This document shows positions 13,581-17,753 of a stretch of 17,753 bases of DNA, one piece after another. Made by a program: the position numbers and the translations under genes. A model generated the notes under the pieces. The model ran no database searches. It saw nothing but the letters and a program-made list of their open reading frames with translations, and had not been told where the DNA came from. Within the stretch, counting starts at the first letter, position 1, and the number at the start of each line of letters is the position of its first letter. Source of the stretch: CAZDAW01 sp964503685 (GTDB lineage: Bacteria; Chloroflexota; Anaerolineae; Anaerolineales; Anaerolineaceae); assembly GCA_964503685.1 (NCBI GenBank), contig CAZDAW010000076.1, positions 1 through 17,753 of the forward strand, given 5' to 3'.

Positions 13581-14588
13581 TTATTTTGCTCCATATTCTA
13601 TAGCCCAGGCGTCGAGTGTTTCTTCTATATTGTCAATATAGGAATCGAGGGCTGATAATTTATCGGCAAACTGTGGACCGGTTAGCCCAAGTTTCTGGCA
13701 AACTTCAAACCAATAAACTCGTTCGGGTGAACTATCTGGAAGCGATAGCACGGCAGCTGTCCAGGTGGACAATAGAGGAAGTATAATAGCCTGAGGCTGA
13801 TCACTCTCCAACAATGCCTGAAACGATAATTCGTAATATGCCTTTCGGCAAGGGTGTAGTTTTGGAGGCGCATCAGATAAGGCACTGGCTGCATTATAGG
13901 CGTTTAGCCAGGGTGATATCCAATTTTGAATATCTTCGACGGTAACATTTGCAACCCCCAAAAGACCTAGAAAGCCGATTGAGAATCCCGGGTTTCCAAA
14001 GTCAGTAGAAACTTTTGGGAAAGATAAGAGGAAACGTCTTTCCGTTAATGGGTGACCACTTAGACTGACTATTGCATTTGCGGCGCATTTCAGCGATTTT
14101 AAAAATGAATGAAGATGTAATGGTGTTACTCGAGAAGAATCTGGAATTGTGTACCAAATTTGTCGAGCTTCTGTTAGAAAATTTAAAGAACGCGCCAGTT
14201 TATTATCAGGTCGGTTAAATTGAGCGCCGACGCTTGCTTGAGTAAAATCAAAGAAGTGTTGTGTGTCATATAGCAAGATGGGATTACCATAGATAGAAGG
14301 TCCCAACCAGGGATGCAGACGAAGATGTCGGGGCTGCATATATTCTGTTTGAGAATGATGAGCTATGTCTAACGAAATTTCATTGGTAATTCGTATTGTT
14401 TCGCGAGGAAAGGTTGGTTCGTTATTATGGATAAAAACAATGTCAATATCCGTTGTGCCGCCCAAGAGGGGCTCGTCACTCAATAGTGAACCGACCAGAT
14501 ATGCAGAAATCAGACTATGATCAACCTCAACTCGTTGGTTAACCGTATCTATTGCCAATTTTTGTAATGTCTGATTCGTTATGCGCAT
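13581..14588 (-). CDS. Nucleotidyltransferase-fold protein with helical C-terminal region
   Basis: 335 residues. The N-terminal domain carries the polymerase-beta-type nucleotidyltransferase signature: VGS (32-34), then TDIDIV (46-51) with D47 and D49 as metal ligands, and a third acidic residue at D74 in ISLDIAHH. The rest (about 90-335) is mostly helical and has no motif I recognise. Such proteins transfer a nucleotide to a small molecule, protein or RNA; aminoglycoside-type transferases have a similar layout, but the substrate here is unknown. I chose the ATG at 14588, which has AGG about eight bases upstream; the frame also allows a TTG start at 14603 (340 residues), which lacks a ribosome-binding site. 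It lies 47 bases downstream of the second deoxynucleoside kinase gene, and its stop is adjacent to the DnaA-box cluster. Confidence 0.8.
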   Translation of the reverse strand: MRITNQTLQKLAIDTVNQRVEVDHSLISAYLVGSLLSDEPLLGGTTDIDIVFIHNNEPTFPRETIRITNEISLDIAHHSQTEYMQPRHLRLHPWLGPSIYGNPILLYDTQHFFDFTQASVGAQFNRPDNKLARSLNFLTEARQIWYTIPDSSRVTPLHLHSFLKSLKCAANAIVSLSGHPLTERRFLLSFPKVSTDFGNPGFSIGFLGLLGVANVTVEDIQNWISPWLNAYNAASALSDAPPKLHPCRKAYYELSFQALLESDQPQAIILPLLSTWTAAVLSLPDSSPERVYWFEVCQKLGLTGPQFADKLSALDSYIDNIEETLDAWAIEYGAK

Positions 14589-14635
14589 AACTTTACCTGT
14601 CAATAACAGACGGCAATTCTACATTGTGCAGGAAA

Positions 14636-15274
14636 TTATAAATTAAGGGGTAATTCAGTTTGAAAAGGCATAATTTTAAGCGATTGTCTGATACGAAATT
14701 CTACATGTTTTAAATGCTCTGGTTGACTGACAAAATTTAATGGATTTGTATCAATGATTAGCACAGGGGATTCCAAATGTTGGGTTGAGAAAAAATCATC
14801 ATACGCCATATTTAATCTCTCAATATAGCTCCGTTCCATTTGTCTCTCGTATGGACGATCACGTAAGGCGATCCTTTGCATCAGAATATCGGTATCTGCC
14901 TTAAGATAAACGATCAGATCGGGAGGGGGTATCTTTTCAGCAAGCGCTTCATGAACACGATAATACATTTGCAATTCATCGCCATTTAAATTGATGCCCG
15001 CAAAAAGGGCATCCTTTTCAAAGGTGTAGTCAGAAATCAGTACTGTATCGTCCGATAAATTTGGGAGGATATTGTTTCGTTGCTGGTGGTAGCGACTTAA
15101 CAAAAAGAAAATTTGTGTTTGAAAAGCATAGCGTTCACGATCTGAATAGAAGTCTGACAAAAAAGGATTTTCTTCGAATACTTCGAGATTTAATTCAGCA
15201 TCAAAGGGTCGTTGCAAAAGACGAGCCAATGTTGTTTTTCCTACCCCAATTACACCCTCAATGGCGATGTACAT
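14636..15274 (-). CDS. Deoxynucleoside kinase family protein, divergent active site
   Basis: 212 residues of the dGK/dCK/TK2 fold: P-loop GVIGVGKT (7-14), EEN (34-36), the strand PPPDLIVYLKAD (116-127) and the lid RDRPYER (138-144). The Asp/Glu-Arg-Ser motif of canonical enzymes is replaced by SDYTFEKD (81-88), so the arginine near the substrate 5'-hydroxyl is missing at that place. I recall a kinase subgroup with an SDYxFxKD motif in several bacteria, so this is likely a real subfamily rather than decay. It should phosphorylate a deoxynucleoside or a related compound; specificity is unknown. The ATG at 15274 has GGAG five bases upstream. It sits upstream of the nucleotidyltransferase gene on the same strand and, with the kinase at 12102, brackets the candidate origin. 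Confidence 0.88.
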   Translation of the reverse strand: MYIAIEGVIGVGKTTLARLLQRPFDAELNLEVFEENPFLSDFYSDRERYAFQTQIFFLLSRYHQQRNNILPNLSDDTVLISDYTFEKDALFAGINLNGDELQMYYRVHEALAEKIPPPDLIVYLKADTDILMQRIALRDRPYERQMERSYIERLNMAYDDFFSTQHLESPVLIIDTNPLNFVSQPEHLKHVEFRIRQSLKIMPFQTELPLNL

Positions 15275-15331
15275 TCATGCTCCGTGTAAAGTAGATTTGT
15301 TATAAAAGGAATGATCATAATAAAGAGATTC

Positions 15332-15351
15332 CCTGTTATTAAAAAAACAGG
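15332..15351 (-). terminator. Weak hairpin between pepF and the kinase gene
   Basis: CCTGTT and AACAGG form a six-base-pair stem around an eight-base T-rich loop (read on the minus strand). No T-run follows, so termination of pepF transcription here is uncertain. The rest of the 155-base gap 15275-15429 is AT-rich with no clear promoter. Confidence 0.25.
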
Positions 15352-15429
15352 TTAACCTTATCCTTAAATATACCATATTGTCATCGGCTAATATTATGGG
15401 AAGATAATCGAATTCATTACAGGTTATCC

Positions 15430-17208
15430 CTATCGAATTGCTTCGAGTTGCTCTATACGTTTTTGGATAACATTAAAACCACCCTGCCAAAAATCAGCTT
15501 TATGTATGTCAATATCAGCCTCAGACAAAATAGTCTCTGGTGATTTTGAACCGCCAGCTTCAAGGATTTTAATATAACGGGGTATAAAACTTTCTCCTTC
15601 AGATTTAAATTGTTGGTATAAAGATAGAACTAATAACTGGCCAAAAGTGTATGCATACACATAAAATGGCGACTGGTAAATATGAGGTATGGAGACCCAT
15701 TCCCATTTGAATTCGTCGCTTATTAAGATACTATCACCAAACTGTGATTTTAAATTAGCCAGATAGGCAGCAGCAATATCATCAACCGTGGCGTTATCGT
15801 TGATCATTTCGTGCGCCTGGATTTCAAACATGGCAAAAAAAGCCTGACGCATAATTGTTGCGTAGGAATCATCCATTTGTTTGAACAGGACATCACGTCG
15901 GACCAATTCATCAGTTTCTTGTTCTAATAAATAATCGACAAGAAGCATTTCGCCAAAAGTCGATGCCGTTTCCGCTAAGGGAAGAGAAGCTCCAGATGTT
16001 AAAATGCTATGCTGTGATGCAAGCATTGAATGAACTGCATGCCCTAATTCATGAGCCATAGTTGTTACATCATCGACGCGTCCTTGAAAATTTAATAATA
16101 CCCAGGGCGTAATTTTAGGCGTAACTGTCCAGCAAAATGCCCCACTTCGTTTTCCCTTACGAATTTCACTATCCAAATGATTCTCTTGAAACACTTTTTG
16201 GGCGTAATTCGAGAAAGAAGGGTTGAATCTACAAAAAGAATCAAAGACCATTTTAACTGCATCTGAATATAAGAAAGTTCTATCTGATTTCGTAACAGGC
16301 GCATATATATCAAAACGGCGCAAACGATCAACGCCAAGGCAGCGAGCTTTGAGGTTGAAGTATCGTTGAAAAACTTCAACATTCTTCTGACATACATCTA
16401 ATAATGTTTCTACAACATCATCTGGAATATCATTCGCCAGATTACGCGCCTGGATAGGGTTGGAAAAACCGCGGAGATTAACTTGTTCATTACGCCAATC
16501 TCGAGCAATCGTCTGATAAATTTGACCTAAAATAGGACCATCCGTACCATAAATACGGTATAACTCTTTATAAGCGCTAGAGCGAAGGTCAGGATCGGTA
16601 TGCCGGGCATAGACCATCAATTCACCCCTGGTTAATTCTTTCTCTTCTCCAGCAATGTCGATTTTAAAGATATACCGATTGGTGATCGAATCGTATAGAT
16701 TGGTTAGGGCATTGGTTCCCGTGACATTTTTGATGTTAATTATTTTTTCTTCTGCTTCGCTCAGAGTATGCGGCTTATATCGACGGATTTCTTCAAGCCA
16801 GTATGAATAATCACCTGTGTTTGCCATTAATCGTTGGGCCTGATTATCATCAAGGTCTTTCCACCACAAATTGAAAAACAACGTCCGGTTGTTTACATCA
16901 GCGATTAATTGATCTGCGCGATTTAAAAGGGTTTGAGCAATCTGGTTTTGGGTGTTTTCTGAAAATAGTAAGCCAGCGTAGCTGTAGATGACATTTTCAA
17001 GCGTCACAATATTTTCATATTCATGTAACAGGCCAAGGAATAGTTCGTTATTTATTTCTGGTGATAAATATTGGCGTTGGCTTTCAAAGTGTTCTACGCG
17101 TTTCTCAAGTGTCAGAAAAGCTTCATCCAGTTTAGAGCTATCTGGGGATGAAAAGAGTTCTGATAAACTCCAATTGGTCTGATTAAAAATTATTTCTGGA
17201 TTGGTCAT
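15430..17208 (-). CDS. pepF: Oligoendopeptidase F family metallopeptidase (M3)
   Basis: 592 residues, the usual size of M3B PepF. The zinc signature HELGH is at 386-390 in TTMAHELGHAVHSML, and the third zinc ligand is E413 in LPLAETASTFGEML. The C-terminal YQSPFYVYAYTFGQLL block of the family is also present. There is no signal peptide; these enzymes act in the cytoplasm on short peptides, in peptide turnover or recycling of signal-peptide fragments. The ATG at 17208 has AGGA about seven bases upstream. The gene begins 18 bases after the stop of the inositol-monophosphatase-family gene and is probably co-transcribed with it. Confidence 0.95.
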   Translation of the reverse strand: MTNPEIIFNQTNWSLSELFSSPDSSKLDEAFLTLEKRVEHFESQRQYLSPEINNELFLGLLHEYENIVTLENVIYSYAGLLFSENTQNQIAQTLLNRADQLIADVNNRTLFFNLWWKDLDDNQAQRLMANTGDYSYWLEEIRRYKPHTLSEAEEKIINIKNVTGTNALTNLYDSITNRYIFKIDIAGEEKELTRGELMVYARHTDPDLRSSAYKELYRIYGTDGPILGQIYQTIARDWRNEQVNLRGFSNPIQARNLANDIPDDVVETLLDVCQKNVEVFQRYFNLKARCLGVDRLRRFDIYAPVTKSDRTFLYSDAVKMVFDSFCRFNPSFSNYAQKVFQENHLDSEIRKGKRSGAFCWTVTPKITPWVLLNFQGRVDDVTTMAHELGHAVHSMLASQHSILTSGASLPLAETASTFGEMLLVDYLLEQETDELVRRDVLFKQMDDSYATIMRQAFFAMFEIQAHEMINDNATVDDIAAAYLANLKSQFGDSILISDEFKWEWVSIPHIYQSPFYVYAYTFGQLLVLSLYQQFKSEGESFIPRYIKILEAGGSKSPETILSEADIDIHKADFWQGGFNVIQKRIEQLEAIR

Positions 17209-17226
17209 AATCGATCCTGATTAAGT

Positions 17227-17753
17227 TCACTTTTGGTGGATAGCAGATAACATTTGTGGATGCAGCAAAGGCGAAGCAGCGAGTATGGAATGAGGCGATG
17301 TTCCAAAAACAGATTCTCCATCAAGGTTTGTTACCTTGCCGCCTGCTTCTTCCACCATCAATGCGCCTGCAGCAATATCCCATGTTGAGAGATGAAGTTC
17401 CCAGAAACCGTCAAATCGCCCAGCGGCTACATAAGCCAGATCCAATGCGGCTGAACCGAGTCGTCGCACGCCCTGGCTAAGCCTGGAAAAGCGTGTAAAA
17501 AAATCAAGGTTATCCAACTTGTCATTGATTGTATTATAAGGGAAACCGGTAACCAATAAGCTTTGTTTGAGGTCGCTTGCGTCAGAAACAGATAATCGGG
17601 TATTGTTTAAATAGGCGCCTTTGCTCTTTTCGACTGTGAAACAATCATCTCTCAATGGGTCATAGATGACACCCAAAGTTACCTCTCCATTGTTTGCGTA
17701 GGCAATTGAAACACAAAAAATGGGAACATCATGTGCGTAGTTTGTTGTGCCAT
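17227..17753 (-). CDS. Inositol monophosphatase family protein, N-terminus cut by window edge
   Basis: About 175 residues of the C-terminal two thirds are present; the frame runs open through the right edge, so internal start codons are irrelevant. At the edge it begins in the metal-binding motif (D)GTTNYAHDVP and continues CVSIAYANNGEVTLGVIYDP. The second signature, STWDIAAGALMVEEAGGKV, lies near the C-terminus, as in SuhB/IMPase enzymes. These Mg-dependent, lithium-sensitive phosphatases hydrolyse inositol-1-phosphate or related sugar phosphates such as histidinol phosphate or PAP; the specificity cannot be assigned. It is probably the upstream partner of pepF (18-base gap). Confidence 0.93.
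   Translation of the reverse strand, partial: GTTNYAHDVPIFCVSIAYANNGEVTLGVIYDPLRDDCFTVEKSKGAYLNNTRLSVSDASDLKQSLLVTGFPYNTINDKLDNLDFFTRFSRLSQGVRRLGSAALDLAYVAAGRFDGFWELHLSTWDIAAGALMVEEAGGKVTNLDGESVFGTSPHSILAASPLLHPQMLSAIHQK

Noticed and set aside
13447..13641. Plus-strand frame of 64 codons across the DnaA boxes
   Set aside because: It runs through the box cluster and into the end of the nucleotidyltransferase gene on the other strand; its composition is not protein-like.
1..17753. Mobile element, CRISPR array, toxin-antitoxin or defence genes
   Set aside because: No transposase, integrase, regularly spaced repeats or defence enzymes were found. The nucleotidyltransferase at 13581-14588 could recall a MNT-type antitoxin, but it is too long and has no HEPN partner beside it.

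Overview
The window is bacterial chromosome: densely packed housekeeping genes of moderate GC, mostly on the minus strand, with no rRNA, tRNA, insertion sequence, phage gene or CRISPR array that I could find. The gene set suggests a Chloroflexota bacterium, perhaps Anaerolineae: a SpoVS homologue, an FHA/von Willebrand-like membrane protein paired with a membrane-anchored PP2C phosphatase, a large GT-C-like membrane protein with a soluble tail, and two dGK/dCK-type deoxynucleoside kinases. The assignment is an inference from gene content.

Left part (1-4640, all minus): a sulfite-oxidase-like molybdopterin oxidoreductase cut by the window edge, a UPF0173 metallo-beta-lactamase-fold hydrolase, UDP-glucose 4-epimerase (galE) and the PcrA/UvrD helicase. 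The last three are closely spaced and look like one transcription unit read from a near-consensus promoter just before pcrA. That promoter also shows that pcrA starts at 4591.

Middle (4788-9758, minus): xpt, guaA, an FHA membrane protein and a PP2C phosphatase form a tight operon with an 8-bp gap and then two ATGA-type overlaps. Purine salvage and GMP synthesis are thus translationally linked to a phospho-signalling pair. Divergent to it (10029-12767, plus) are a polytopic GT-C-like membrane protein and a deoxynucleoside kinase, the latter ending in a perfect 28-base palindrome.

Right part (12768-17753): spoVS is followed upstream by a 465-base AT-rich gene-free stretch. It contains four perfect DnaA boxes (TTATCCACA) and one TTTTCCACA variant, three of these in helical phase, plus a CCCATATATAGG inverted repeat. 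This is a strong candidate for the chromosomal replication origin (oriC) or another DnaA-binding locus; no dnaA gene is visible in the window. Beyond it, on the minus strand, are a minimal nucleotidyltransferase, a second and divergent deoxynucleoside kinase, oligoendopeptidase F and an inositol-monophosphatase-family protein cut by the right edge.

The most interesting element is this DnaA-box region. It is flanked within about 2 kb on either side by deoxynucleoside kinases of different active-site types, and it has spoVS and a nucleotidyltransferase at its borders. Nothing looks like a defence island or a new enzymatic system.
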